From assembly GCF_030053895.1 (NCBI RefSeq), contig NZ_CP125781.1, positions 1 through 64,000 of the forward strand: a stretch of DNA of 64,000 nt. The letters are read 5' to 3'. Under the pieces are notes generated by a model. That model did not search any database. It had not been told where the DNA came from and saw nothing but the letters and a program-made list of their open reading frames with translations. The DNA comes from Trabulsiella odontotermitis (lineage in GTDB: Bacteria > Pseudomonadota > Gammaproteobacteria > Enterobacterales > Enterobacteriaceae). This document shows, one piece after another, positions 52,622-62,755 of this stretch. A program made the position numbers and the translations under genes. Each line of letters starts with the position of its first letter. Position 1 is the stretch's first letter.

Positions 52622-53041
52622 ATGACCCTACAGCAGTGGCTTTTTTCGATTAAGGGGCGTATCGGGCGCCGCGATTTCTGGATCTGGATAGGTGTCTGGA
52701 TCCTGGCAATGATAGTGTTGTTTACCCTTGCTGGTAGCCACTGGATGAGTCTGCAAACCGCTGCCTTCGCTCTCGTCTGCCTGTTATGGCCAACGGCGGC
52801 TGTTACCGTAAAACGGCTGCACGATCGCGGGAAATCCGGGCTGTGGGCGCTGCTGATGATCCTCGCGTGGATGCTGCTCGCCGGGAACTGGGTCATGCTG
52901 CCAGGCGTCTGGCAGTGGGGCGTGGGCCGTTTTATTCCAACGCTGATTATCGTGATGATGCTGATTGACCTGGGCGCGTTTGTCGGCACCCAGGGCGAGA
53001 ATAAATACGGTAAAGAGACGCAGGAGGTAAAATACCGCTGA
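52622..53041 (+). CDS. yiiR: DUF805 inner-membrane protein YiiR
   Basis: A 139-residue DUF805 protein with three to four helices. The family motifs GRIGRRDFWIW and VKRLHDRGKSG are present. The function is unknown. Its stop adjoins the convergent fpr stop without a gap. Confidence 0.92.
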   Translation: MTLQQWLFSIKGRIGRRDFWIWIGVWILAMIVLFTLAGSHWMSLQTAAFALVCLLWPTAAVTVKRLHDRGKSGLWALLMILAWMLLAGNWVMLPGVWQWGVGRFIPTLIIVMMLIDLGAFVGTQGENKYGKETQEVKYR

Positions 53042-53788
53042 TCACCAGTAGTGTTCGGCGGTCATATGGCCCGGTCGGCGGCGCAGATGTTTGGTCATCT
53101 GCCGGGTATCTTTCAGTAATTGCTGGGTATCGCGCACCATTTGTGGGTTGCCGCACAGCATCACGTGGCTGGTCTCCGCCGTCATCGACAGGCCGGTTGC
53201 CGCTTCCAGTTCGCCACTTTCAATCAGCGCCGGAATGCGTCCGGTCAGCGAACCAGACAGCGTTTCGCGACTCACCACCGTCTGGATCCGCAACTTCCCT
53301 TCATAGCGCTTCTGCAGTTCGAGCATCAGCGGCAGGTAGCTTAAATCTGCGGCGTAACGCACCGCATGAACCAGCACCAGATTTTTAAAGCGGTCAAGAT
53401 CGTTGCCGTCCTGCAAAATCGAGAGATACGGGCCAAGGGCAGTGCCAGTTGCCAGCATCCACAGCGTTTCGCAGTCGGGTATTTCGTTGAGTACAAAGAA
53501 TCCGGCGGCTTCGCTGACCAGCTGGATATCGTCGCCGGGTTTCAACGCGGCCAGACGCGGGCTTAGCTTGCCATCGGGAACAGTGACGAGGTAAAACTCA
53601 AGATCCGGGTTAGCGGGAGCATTAACGTAGGAGTAAGCGCGCTGCACGCGCTCGCCGTCAATTTCCAGCCCCAGTTTGGTGAACTGCCCGGCGGTGAATG
53701 GCTGAACAGGCGCATGGACGGTAAGACTAAACAGTGCGTCGGTCCAGTATTCCACCTTCGCCACTTTGCCAGTAACCCAGTCCGCCAT
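53042..53788 (-). CDS. fpr: Ferredoxin/flavodoxin-NADP+ reductase
   Basis: Fpr moves electrons between NADPH and flavodoxin or ferredoxin and takes part in oxidative stress defence (SoxRS regulon in E. coli). The 248-residue protein has the FAD motif RAYSYVNAP near residue 50, an NADPH-binding ATGTALGPYLSIL near residue 113, and the C-terminal aromatic tail EHYW. Confidence 0.97.
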   Translation of the reverse strand: MADWVTGKVAKVEYWTDALFSLTVHAPVQPFTAGQFTKLGLEIDGERVQRAYSYVNAPANPDLEFYLVTVPDGKLSPRLAALKPGDDIQLVSEAAGFFVLNEIPDCETLWMLATGTALGPYLSILQDGNDLDRFKNLVLVHAVRYAADLSYLPLMLELQKRYEGKLRIQTVVSRETLSGSLTGRIPALIESGELEAATGLSMTAETSHVMLCGNPQMVRDTQQLLKDTRQMTKHLRRRPGHMTAEHYW

Positions 53789-53883
53789 AATCTTCTCCTG
53801 TTCTGATGCAATACCTTATCTTCGCCACTCAGGGCGCAGATTTCCAGCCCCGCAGGGCCGGAAAGCTCAATCAGACAAATGGC

Positions 53884-54894
53884 TTACAGGATATGGCGCT
53901 GCACATCCGGATCTTTGCGATCAAGATAATGAATAGACTGAATGCGACGAATGGTGCGTGATTTCCCGCGGATCAGCAGGGTTTCGGTGGTGGCGATATT
54001 GCCCTTACGGCTGATACCGTCCAGCAGGTCGCCTTTGGTGATGCCGGTAGCAGAGAAAATCACGTTATCGTTATGCGCCATGTCGCTCAGTTGCAGCACC
54101 TGATTCGCGGCGATCCCCATCACTTTGCAACGTGCCAGCTCGTTTTCACCGATCCGGCGGTTTTCGTCGTTATCGCCTTTCACCTCATGACGAGGCAGCA
54201 GACGACCGTGCATATCACCGTCGAGCGCGCGGATCACCGCCGCAGAGACCACACCTTCCGGCGCGCCGCCGATGCCATACAGAACATCCACTTCGCTGTC
54301 TGGCATACAGGTGAGAATGGAGGCGGCAACATCGCCATCAGGAATCGCAAAAACGCGAACGCCAAGCTGCTGCATATGGGCGATAACCGCGTCGTGGCGC
54401 GGTTTTGCCAGAATGGTCACGGTAAGCTCGCTGAGCGGTTTATTGAGCGCGGCGGCGACGTTACGCAGGTTATCCGCCAGCGGTAGATTGAGGTCGATAG
54501 CGCCTTTCGCGCCAGGGCCAACGATCAGTTTTTCCATGTACATATCGGGCGCGTTAAGGAAGGTGCCTTTATCGCCAACCGCCAGCACCGCCAGCGCGTT
54601 AGCCTGACCCATCGCGGTCATGCGGGTACCTTCAATCGGATCAACGGCGATATCAACCGCGTCGCCGTTGCCTGTGCCGACTTTCTCGCCGATGTAGAGC
54701 ATCGGCGCTTCGTCGATCTCACCTTCGCCAATCACGATGGTGCCGTCGATGTTGACCTGGTTCAGCATGATGCGCATGGCGTTGACTGCCGCGCCGTCTG
54801 CCGTGTTTTTATCACCACGGCCCAGCCACTTATAGCCCGCCAGCGCGGCGGCTTCAGTGACGCGTGAAAATTCGATGGCAAGTTCTCGTTTCAT
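53884..54894 (-). CDS. glpX: Class II fructose-1,6-bisphosphatase GlpX
   Basis: GlpX dephosphorylates fructose 1,6-bisphosphate. The 336-residue protein has the metal motif AVDPIEGTRM (about residue 85) and GEGEIDEAPMLYIG. In E. coli it is the third gene of glpFKX; here glpFK are absent and recG lies 50 bp upstream on the same strand. The ribosome site is the usual GAAGAG. Its expression may now depend on the spoT-recG operon or a promoter in the short gap. Confidence 0.97.
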   Translation of the reverse strand: MKRELAIEFSRVTEAAALAGYKWLGRGDKNTADGAAVNAMRIMLNQVNIDGTIVIGEGEIDEAPMLYIGEKVGTGNGDAVDIAVDPIEGTRMTAMGQANALAVLAVGDKGTFLNAPDMYMEKLIVGPGAKGAIDLNLPLADNLRNVAAALNKPLSELTVTILAKPRHDAVIAHMQQLGVRVFAIPDGDVAASILTCMPDSEVDVLYGIGGAPEGVVSAAVIRALDGDMHGRLLPRHEVKGDNDENRRIGENELARCKVMGIAANQVLQLSDMAHNDNVIFSATGITKGDLLDGISRKGNIATTETLLIRGKSRTIRRIQSIHYLDRKDPDVQRHIL

Positions 54895-54944
54895 AACAAA
54901 CTCTTCAGGAAGAAAAATGGGCGAAGTCCGTCCCGGCGGGAAGA

Positions 54945-57026
54945 CTACGCGTTGGAATAGCGTTCTGTTTCCGGCATCCAGCGTTCGATCAGCGCCTGCG
55001 CCTGCGCCGGGTAACGTTCGTGAATATGGCGGGCGATGCGCTGAACGTCGGGGATCATGCCCTGATCGCGCAGCAGGTCAGCGACTTTAAACTCCGCGTT
55101 GCCGGTCTGGCGTGTGCCGAGTAATTCGCCAGGGCCGCGGATCTCCAGGTCTTTCTGAGCAATCACAAAGCCGTCGTTGCTGTCGCGCAATACCTGTAAA
55201 CGCTTTTGCGCGGTTTTCGACAGTGGCGATTTGTAGAGCAGTACGCAGTGGGAGGCCACGGCGCCGCGTCCGACGCGCCCGCGCAACTGGTGGAGTTGTG
55301 CGAGGCCAAGCCGCTCCGGGTTTTCAATGATCATCAGGCTGGCGTTGGGGACATCCACACCTACTTCAATGACGGTTGTCGCTACCAGCAGTTGCAGCTC
55401 GCCCTGCTTAAATGCCTGCATGACGTCCTGTTTCTCGGCGGGTTTCATGCGACCGTGTACCAGACCGATTTTCAGCTCCGGCAGCGCCTGTTTAAGCTCT
55501 TCCCATGTGGCTTCCGCCGCCTGCGCTTCCAGCAGTTCCGACTCTTCAATGAGCGTACAGACCCAGTACGCCTGGCGCCCTTCGGCGGTACCGGCGTGAC
55601 GCACGCGGTCGATGATCTCGTTGCGGCGGGTATCCGGAATGGCGACGGTCGACACCGGCGTACGCCCCGGCGGGAGCTCGTCGATGACGGAGGTGTCGAG
55701 ATCGGCATAGGCGGTCATCGCCAGAGTGCGCGGAATTGGCGTGGCGGTCATGATCAACTGATGCGGATGGAAACCCTGCTGTTGGCCCTTTTCCCACAGC
55801 GCCAGTCTCTGATGCACACCGAAACGGTGTTGTTCGTCGATAATCACCAGCGCCAGTCCATTGAACTGCACCTGTTCCTGAAAAATCGCGTGAGTGCCGA
55901 CAATCATCTGCACCTGGCCGAGGGCGATGGCTTCCTGCTGCGCCTGTCGCGCTTTACCTTTTTGTTTACCCGCCAGCCAGCCCACTTCAATGCCCAGCGG
56001 GGCAAACCAGTTGCGGAAGTTGTTGGCATGCTGCTCCGCGAGCAGCTCTGTCGGTGCCATCAGCGCCACCTGATTGCCGTGGGCAATCGCCCGCAGCGCG
56101 GCCAGCGCGGCAACCAGCGTTTTACCGGAACCGACATCACCCTGCACCAGACGCATCATCGGTACATCCAGCGCCATATCGCGTTCGATTTCCGCGACCA
56201 CACGCTCCTGGGCACCGGTTGGCTTAAACGGCAGCGCGGCCAACAACTGGTTTTTCAAATCGTTTTTCGGGCTGAGTGGCTGGGCGTGATAGCGCTGAGC
56301 GCCTGCGCGTAGCGCCAGCATGCTCAGGTTATGCGCCAGCAACTCTTCGAGAATCAACCGCCGCTGTGCCGGATGTTGCCCGGTTTCGAGGTCGCTCAGT
56401 TGCATGTCCGGCGGCGGGCGATGCAGGGTGCGCAGCGCTTCCGGCAGGCTCATCATCCCTTTCGCCAGATCCGGCGGCAGCAGCTCGGCAATGGCGCAAG
56501 TGTCGAGCAAATCAAGCGCCTGGTCGGTGAGCTTGCGCAGCGTCGCCTGCCTGACGCCTTCGGTCGTCGGGTAAACCGGCGTCAGCGTTTCCTGCAGCTC
56601 CGGCGTGCTGAGATCGCCCTGAACGCGGTATTCCGGGTGGATCATTTCTGCGCCATATTTGCCGCGTTTGGCTTCACCGTAAGCCAGCACACGACGCCCG
56701 GTCGCGAGGCTGTTTTTCATCGCCGCGTTGAAGTTGAAAAAACGCATGGTGAGAATACCGGTGCCGTCGCTGATCTGGCAGGTCATCATCCGACGGCCGC
56801 CAAACGAGATGTTGCAGTTCAGCACTTCGCCTTCCACGGTCGCGTAGACGCCGGGGAGCAGGTCGTTAATGGGGTAAAGTTGGGTGCGGTCTTCGTAACG
56901 CAGCGGCAGATGCAGGAGCAAATCCTGCACAGTATGCAGGCCGATTTTCGCGAGCTTGCTGGTCTGCGCCGCGCCAACGCCGGTGAGTGAACTCAGCGGA
57001 ACGGCATCCAGCAGACGGCCGCTCAT
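54945..57026 (-). CDS. recG: ATP-dependent DNA helicase RecG
   Basis: RecG remodels stalled replication forks and Holliday junctions. The 693-residue protein has the N-terminal wedge domain, Walker A GDVGSGKT (about residue 293), the DEQH box, and conserved helicase motif VI region HQLRGRVGRG. It is 3 bp after trmH in the rpoZ-spoT-trmH-recG series. In E. coli gltS lies beyond it; here glpX does. Confidence 0.98.
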   Translation of the reverse strand: MSGRLLDAVPLSSLTGVGAAQTSKLAKIGLHTVQDLLLHLPLRYEDRTQLYPINDLLPGVYATVEGEVLNCNISFGGRRMMTCQISDGTGILTMRFFNFNAAMKNSLATGRRVLAYGEAKRGKYGAEMIHPEYRVQGDLSTPELQETLTPVYPTTEGVRQATLRKLTDQALDLLDTCAIAELLPPDLAKGMMSLPEALRTLHRPPPDMQLSDLETGQHPAQRRLILEELLAHNLSMLALRAGAQRYHAQPLSPKNDLKNQLLAALPFKPTGAQERVVAEIERDMALDVPMMRLVQGDVGSGKTLVAALAALRAIAHGNQVALMAPTELLAEQHANNFRNWFAPLGIEVGWLAGKQKGKARQAQQEAIALGQVQMIVGTHAIFQEQVQFNGLALVIIDEQHRFGVHQRLALWEKGQQQGFHPHQLIMTATPIPRTLAMTAYADLDTSVIDELPPGRTPVSTVAIPDTRRNEIIDRVRHAGTAEGRQAYWVCTLIEESELLEAQAAEATWEELKQALPELKIGLVHGRMKPAEKQDVMQAFKQGELQLLVATTVIEVGVDVPNASLMIIENPERLGLAQLHQLRGRVGRGAVASHCVLLYKSPLSKTAQKRLQVLRDSNDGFVIAQKDLEIRGPGELLGTRQTGNAEFKVADLLRDQGMIPDVQRIARHIHERYPAQAQALIERWMPETERYSNA

Positions 57027-57029
57027 GGC

Positions 57030-57719
57030 TTATCTCGCAGCCTGCATAGTGGCCCACCACGCCGCATCGGCTTCGATATCACCGGACGCATTCACGTGAG
57101 GGTAAGGCAATTTTTTGCGCTTCGCGACGCGCGCCAGCACCGGATAACCGCCTTCAAACAGCAAGCGCTGCTGTTCCTCTTCCGGCAGCATACTGTTGTC
57201 ACGCTCGTACATACCGGCGTTCTGACGCTGGCGCTGCGCTTCATAAAGGATTAAGGCGGAAGCGACAGAGACGTTCAGCGACTGCACCATGCCGATCATC
57301 GGAATAATGATCTCCTGGTCTGCCAGCGTCAGTGCTTGTTGGCTGATCCCGGTTTTCTCCTGGCCCATCAGAATGCAGGTCGGGCGGGTGTAATCGATAT
57401 CGCGAAAATCAACGGCTTTTCCGGAAAGGTGTGTTGCCAGTACCTGCATGCCGCGCGCTTTCAGGTGCGTAACGGCGTCGTCGATTGTCGGGTGTGTTTT
57501 GACGTTGACCCAGCTGTTGCTGCCCGCTGCCGTGGATGCCATGGTACGCATGCGGTTGCCTGGCCAGATAGCATGCACTTCATGCACGCCAACCGCATCA
57601 GCGGTGCGAATGATAGCGGAGACATTATGAGGTTTATGCACCTGCTCCATACAGACCGTCAGGTCAGGCTGGCGCCGGGCGAGCATTTCACAAATGCGCT
57701 CATAACGTTTTTGATTCAT
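57030..57719 (-). CDS. trmH: tRNA (guanosine(18)-2'-O)-methyltransferase TrmH
   Basis: TrmH (SpoU) methylates the 2'-OH of G18 in tRNA. The 229-residue SPOUT protein has motif 1 HNVSAIIRTADAVGV, motif 2 LMGQEKTGIS and motif 3 IPMIGMVQSLNVSVASALILYEAQRQR, which build the knotted AdoMet site. It lies 4 bp after spoT. Confidence 0.97.
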   Translation of the reverse strand: MNQKRYERICEMLARRQPDLTVCMEQVHKPHNVSAIIRTADAVGVHEVHAIWPGNRMRTMASTAAGSNSWVNVKTHPTIDDAVTHLKARGMQVLATHLSGKAVDFRDIDYTRPTCILMGQEKTGISQQALTLADQEIIIPMIGMVQSLNVSVASALILYEAQRQRQNAGMYERDNSMLPEEEQQRLLFEGGYPVLARVAKRKKLPYPHVNASGDIEADAAWWATMQAAR

Positions 57720-57723
57720 GTTT

Positions 57724-59841
57724 CTAGTTTCGGTTACGGGTGACTTTAATCACGTCTGGCATCACGCGAATTTTACGCATGATATTCGCCAGATGGACGC
57801 GATCGCGTGCGGTCAGACGGATAAACGCGCTGTACACGCGACCATCTTTCTCTTCCGTATTCAGGCTCTGAATATTGGACGTCGCGGTGTTGATCGCCGC
57901 CGTCAGGTTTGCCAGCGCACCCTGGTGGTTGAACATATCCACTTTAATTTCGGTGATGAATTCCTGCTCGGTCTCTTTATCCCACTCTACCGCCATGAAT
58001 TTCTCGGGCTCTTTCTGATAGCCACGGATGTTGCGACAGGATTCATGGTGGATCACCAGCCCTTTACCCGGGCTGACGTGGGCGATGATCGGATCGCCTG
58101 GAATCGGGCGACAGCATTTGGCAAAGGTGATCAGCACGCCATCGGCGCCTTTAATCGGCAGATGACCGTGGCCCTGCGCCGTTGACGGTGCCGCAGTCGC
58201 TGCTTCGCCTTGCAACAGGTTTTTCGCGACCACAACGCTCATCGCGTTCCCGAGGCCGATTTCCGCCAGCAGATCGTCAAGACTTGCCAGCTTCATGCGC
58301 TCGAGTTCGCGTTGAATGCTCTCTTGTGGAATTTCGGCCAGCTTGCGGCTGCCGCCTAACGCGTGGTTAAGCAGGCGACGGCCCAGACTCACGGAATCAT
58401 CACGTTTGAGGTTTTTCAGCAACTGGCGGATTTTAGCGCGCGCTTTCGAGCTCACCACAAAGTTCAGCCAGGCAGCGTTCGGGCGCGCGCCGGGAGCCGT
58501 GATGATTTCAACGGTTTGACCGCTGGAAAGCGACTGCGACAGCGGGTAAGGCTGGCGATCGACGCGGGCACCAACGCAGGCGTGACCGATATCGGTATGC
58601 ACTGCGTAGGCGAAGTCGACCGGTGTCGCGCCTGCCGGTAATTCGACAATGCGGCCTTCCGGCGTGAAAACATAAATCTCATCCGGGAAGAGATCAGATT
58701 TTACGCTCTCGATAAATTCGAACGAGCTACCGGCGCTTTGCTGGAGTTCCAGCAGGCTCTGCATCCAGCGCTGGGCGCGGATTTGCGCCGTAGTACTGCT
58801 TTCGCCGCCATGCTCTTTGTAAGCCCAGTGCGCCGCGACCCCCATCTCTGCCATCTGATCCATATCTTCGGTACGGATCTGAACCTCAACCGGCACCCCG
58901 TGTGGACCAATCATGGAGGTATGCAACGACTGATAGCCGTTGGCCTTCGGAATGGCGATATAGTCTTTTACGCGCCCCGGACGCGGTTTGTACAGGCTGT
59001 GCATCTGACCGAGTACGCGGTAGCAGGTATCCGGGTCATGAACGATCACGCGAAACGCGTAGATATCCATGATGGAGTGAAAACGCTGCTCTTTCAGCAC
59101 CATTTTGCAGTAGATAGAGTACAGATGCTTCTCGCGACCGCTTACGCGACAGGGAATACCCGCCTCCTGCAATCGCCCTTCGATTTCAGAGAGGATTTTC
59201 TGGATCATCTCTTTACGGTTGCCGCGCGCGGCTTTCACCACCTCTTTAATTACGCGATAGCGGTTCGGGTACAACGCTTCAAAACCCAGCTCTTCGAGCT
59301 CAGTTTTAATGTGATGAATACCTAAACGGTGCGCCAGCGGGCTATAAATTTCGAGGGTTTCACGGGCAATGCGTCGACGCTTATCCGGACGGAGGGAGCC
59401 CAGTGTGCGCATATTATGGGTGCGGTCAGCGAGTTTGATGAGAATGACGCGGATATCCTGCACCATCGCCATAATCATCTTGCGAAAGTTTTCGGCCTGC
59501 GCCTCTTTCTTGTCGCGAAACTTGAGCTTATCAAGTTTCGACACCCCTTCCACCAGTTCGGCAACGCTTTTGCCAAACAGTTGTTCCATATCCTGGTAGG
59601 TGGCGGGGGTATCTTCAATCACGTCATGCAGCAGGGCGGCCATCAGCGTTTCGTAGTCGAGTTTCATCTCGGCCAGGATACAGGCTACCGCCACCGGGTG
59701 CGTGATATAGGGTTCACCGCTTGAACGTGTCTGGCCCTCGTGAGCGTCACGTGCAACGAGATACGCCTGCTGAAGACGCTTAATCTGATCTTCAGGCAGG
59801 TAAGTTTGAATCAGCTGATTCAGGCTTTCAAACAGATACAA
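57724..59841 (-). CDS. spoT: Bifunctional (p)ppGpp synthetase/hydrolase SpoT
   Basis: SpoT degrades and weakly makes (p)ppGpp, responding to carbon, fatty acid and iron starvation. The 705-residue protein starts with TTG, as in E. coli. Domains in order are the HD hydrolase (LLHDVIEDTPAT at about residue 70), synthetase, TGS (EIYVFTPEGRIVELP, about 390), helical/CC (ITFAKCCRPIPGDPI) and ACT (C-terminal 80). It lies 19 bp after rpoZ. Confidence 0.98.
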   Translation of the reverse strand: MYLFESLNQLIQTYLPEDQIKRLQQAYLVARDAHEGQTRSSGEPYITHPVAVACILAEMKLDYETLMAALLHDVIEDTPATYQDMEQLFGKSVAELVEGVSKLDKLKFRDKKEAQAENFRKMIMAMVQDIRVILIKLADRTHNMRTLGSLRPDKRRRIARETLEIYSPLAHRLGIHHIKTELEELGFEALYPNRYRVIKEVVKAARGNRKEMIQKILSEIEGRLQEAGIPCRVSGREKHLYSIYCKMVLKEQRFHSIMDIYAFRVIVHDPDTCYRVLGQMHSLYKPRPGRVKDYIAIPKANGYQSLHTSMIGPHGVPVEVQIRTEDMDQMAEMGVAAHWAYKEHGGESSTTAQIRAQRWMQSLLELQQSAGSSFEFIESVKSDLFPDEIYVFTPEGRIVELPAGATPVDFAYAVHTDIGHACVGARVDRQPYPLSQSLSSGQTVEIITAPGARPNAAWLNFVVSSKARAKIRQLLKNLKRDDSVSLGRRLLNHALGGSRKLAEIPQESIQRELERMKLASLDDLLAEIGLGNAMSVVVAKNLLQGEAATAAPSTAQGHGHLPIKGADGVLITFAKCCRPIPGDPIIAHVSPGKGLVIHHESCRNIRGYQKEPEKFMAVEWDKETEQEFITEIKVDMFNHQGALANLTAAINTATSNIQSLNTEEKDGRVYSAFIRLTARDRVHLANIMRKIRVMPDVIKVTRNRN

Positions 59842-59860
59842 GGGCGACCCGCAGGTTTAA

Positions 59861-60136
59861 TTAACGACGACCTTCAGCAATGGCGGTAACGGCCTGCAGT
59901 TCTGCGGCTTCCTGCTCTTGCTGCTCCTGGCGCTCACGTACGTCGAGGATCTGGTTGTTAATCAGGCCTTCTTCGATTTCGCGCAGCGCGATAACGGTGG
60001 TTTTATCGTTTTCTTCCGGTACCAGCGGATCTTTACCGCCTACCTGCATCTGACGAGCGCGACGCGCGGCGACCAGTACCAGGTCAAAACGGTTACCAAT
60101 TTTCTCTACAGCGTCCTGAACAGTTACGCGTGCCAT
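59861..60136 (-). CDS. rpoZ: RNA polymerase omega subunit
   Basis: RpoZ helps assemble RNA polymerase and forms part of a ppGpp site. The 91-residue sequence starts [20 protein letters not shown], as in E. coli, with a Gln/Glu-rich C-terminal helix. It lies 54 bp after gmk and starts the rpoZ-spoT-trmH-recG run. Confidence 0.98.
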
Positions 60137-60190
60137 ACTTAAAATGCTCCACAGGTGAAGAAATGACTGGGCATGATACTGAAAGTGGGT

Positions 60191-60817
<627 letters not shown>

Positions 60818-61072
60818 AGTCTTTTGTATGTGGTTATCGAGAGAAGTCTACATACGAGCCTATTATACACGCCGCGCTCGGGTGACGTAGCTTTTGTCAC
60901 ACTTTTTACCGCAGTTAATTGCATTTTGCGCGCCGTTTTCCTGATTTCCCTGTCAGTTACTGCAACAACGCCAAAACCCTGGAATCCGCTACGCAATGTC
61001 AGACATCACGCATCGCCATAAAAGAAATCAACGCGTTAAATCCGCGAAGACGCTTTGAAGGGAGACGCAACA

Positions 61073-62755
61073 ATGGCGAAATGGGGATGGTTACTGATTT
61101 TTGTGGTCTGTGGTTCAGCGAGCGCGGCATGCCCTGTCTGGTCACCCGCAAGGGCTGAAGAGGAGATCGCGCGGCTGAGCGGGCAGATAACGCAGTGGAA
61201 TGACGCTTACTGGTCACAAGGCGCCAGCGGGGTTAACGATGCGGTTTATGACCAGCTCTCCGCGCGTCTGGCGCAGTGGCGGCGTTGCTTCGGCAAAGAA
61301 ACGACCCAGGAGCTCGCGCCGCCGATGCTGGGAAAAGGTGTTGTTCATCCTGTCGCCCATACCGGTGTGAAAAAGCTGCCGGATGCCGCTGCCCTGTCCG
61401 GGTGGATGAAAGGCAAATCTGCGTTGTGGCTCCAGCCAAAGGTCGACGGTGTTGCCGTGACGCTGGTCTATCGCGAGGGCAAGCTGGTTCAGGCCATCAG
61501 CCGGGGCGACGGCTTAAAAGGGGAAGACTGGACGGCGCGCGTCAGGCTCATTCCCGCCGTTCCGCAGACGGTCACCGGCGAGCTGGCGAATAGTGTATTG
61601 CAGGGTGAGCTGTTTTTGCGGCGTGACGGGCACATTCAAAAGCAAATGGGCGGCATGAACGCCCGGGCGAAAGTGGCAGGCGCCATGATGCGTAAAAGCA
61701 CGCCGGCCTCGTTACAGGCGCTCTCGCTGTTCGTCTGGGCCTGGCCGGATGGCCCGAAAAACATGACCCAACGCCAGGCATTGCTGCGTGATGCCGGTTT
61801 TGACTGGGTTTCACAGTACACCGTGCCCGTCACCACGGTGGCGCAGGTTGCCGCGCAGCGCGAGCGCTGGTTTAGCTCGCCACTGCCGTTTGTAACCGAT
61901 GGCGTGGTGGTCAGAGCGGCGTCGGAACCTTCGGGCAAGCACTGGCTACCGGGGCAGGAAAACTGGATTGTTGCCTGGAAGTACGCTCCCGTGGCGCAAG
62001 TCGCCGAGGTGAAAGCCGTCAATTTCACTGTCGGACGCACCGGGAAAATCGCCGTCGTTGCTCAACTCGAACCGATACAACTGGACGATAAGCGTGTGCA
62101 GCGGGTGAATATTGGCTCGGTAAATCACTGGCAGCGTCTGGATCTCGCGCCGGGCGATCAGGTACAGGTAAGCCTCGCCGGGCAGGGTATTCCGCGGATT
62201 GACAGTGTGGTCTGGCGAAGCGCCGAACGTCACAAGCCAGAGCCGCCTGCCGCACATTTCACGCCGTTAACCTGCTATTTCTCAACGCCTGAGTGCGAAG
62301 CGCAGTTTCTGTCGCGGCTGGTCTGGAGCAGTTCGCCGCAGGCGCTGGATATCGACGGCATTGGCGCGGCAACCTGGCAGGTACTGCACCGCGCTCACCA
62401 TTTCAACCATCTCTTTTCCTGGCTGGCGCTGACGCAGGAGCAACTCCAGGCCACACCAGGGTTAACTGCCGCCCGGGGTTTACAGTTGTGGCACCGCTTT
62501 AACCTCGCCCGCACTCAGCCTTTCCGGCGCTGGATAGCGGCGATGGGGATCCCACTCAGTCAGGAGACGCTGAACAGTATGGCGGATATTAACTGGGTGC
62601 AACTCGTGGCGAAGAACGATGCAGACTGGCAAGCGCTGCCCGGCACCGGGGTAAAACGGGCGACGCAGATCCGCCAGTGGCTTCACAGCGAAGTGACGGG
62701 TCAGCTTGCAACCTGGTTGAGTGAGCAGAAGATAGCGGGTTTTTCTGCTCAGTGA
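61073..62755 (+). CDS. ligB: NAD-dependent DNA ligase LigB
   Basis: LigB is the second, non-essential NAD-dependent DNA ligase of enterobacteria. ATG 61073 gives 560 residues, the E. coli length; an upstream ATG would add six. The nucleotidyltransferase motif has the adenylated Lys123 in QPKVDGVAV. An OB fold, a reduced zinc region (TCYFSTPEC) and helix-hairpin-helix repeats follow; there is no BRCT domain. Residues 1-19 resemble a cleavable signal peptide (WGWLLIFVVCGSASA then AC), which is unusual for a DNA ligase. Confidence 0.95.
   Translation: MAKWGWLLIFVVCGSASAACPVWSPARAEEEIARLSGQITQWNDAYWSQGASGVNDAVYDQLSARLAQWRRCFGKETTQELAPPMLGKGVVHPVAHTGVKKLPDAAALSGWMKGKSALWLQPKVDGVAVTLVYREGKLVQAISRGDGLKGEDWTARVRLIPAVPQTVTGELANSVLQGELFLRRDGHIQKQMGGMNARAKVAGAMMRKSTPASLQALSLFVWAWPDGPKNMTQRQALLRDAGFDWVSQYTVPVTTVAQVAAQRERWFSSPLPFVTDGVVVRAASEPSGKHWLPGQENWIVAWKYAPVAQVAEVKAVNFTVGRTGKIAVVAQLEPIQLDDKRVQRVNIGSVNHWQRLDLAPGDQVQVSLAGQGIPRIDSVVWRSAERHKPEPPAAHFTPLTCYFSTPECEAQFLSRLVWSSSPQALDIDGIGAATWQVLHRAHHFNHLFSWLALTQEQLQATPGLTAARGLQLWHRFNLARTQPFRRWIAAMGIPLSQETLNSMADINWVQLVAKNDADWQALPGTGVKRATQIRQWLHSEVTGQLATWLSEQKIAGFSAQ

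Noticed and set aside
55206..56312. Plus-strand frame of 368 codons opposite recG
   Set aside because: Antisense of a conserved helicase; composition (Arg, Gln, His, Phe) is that of a mirror frame.
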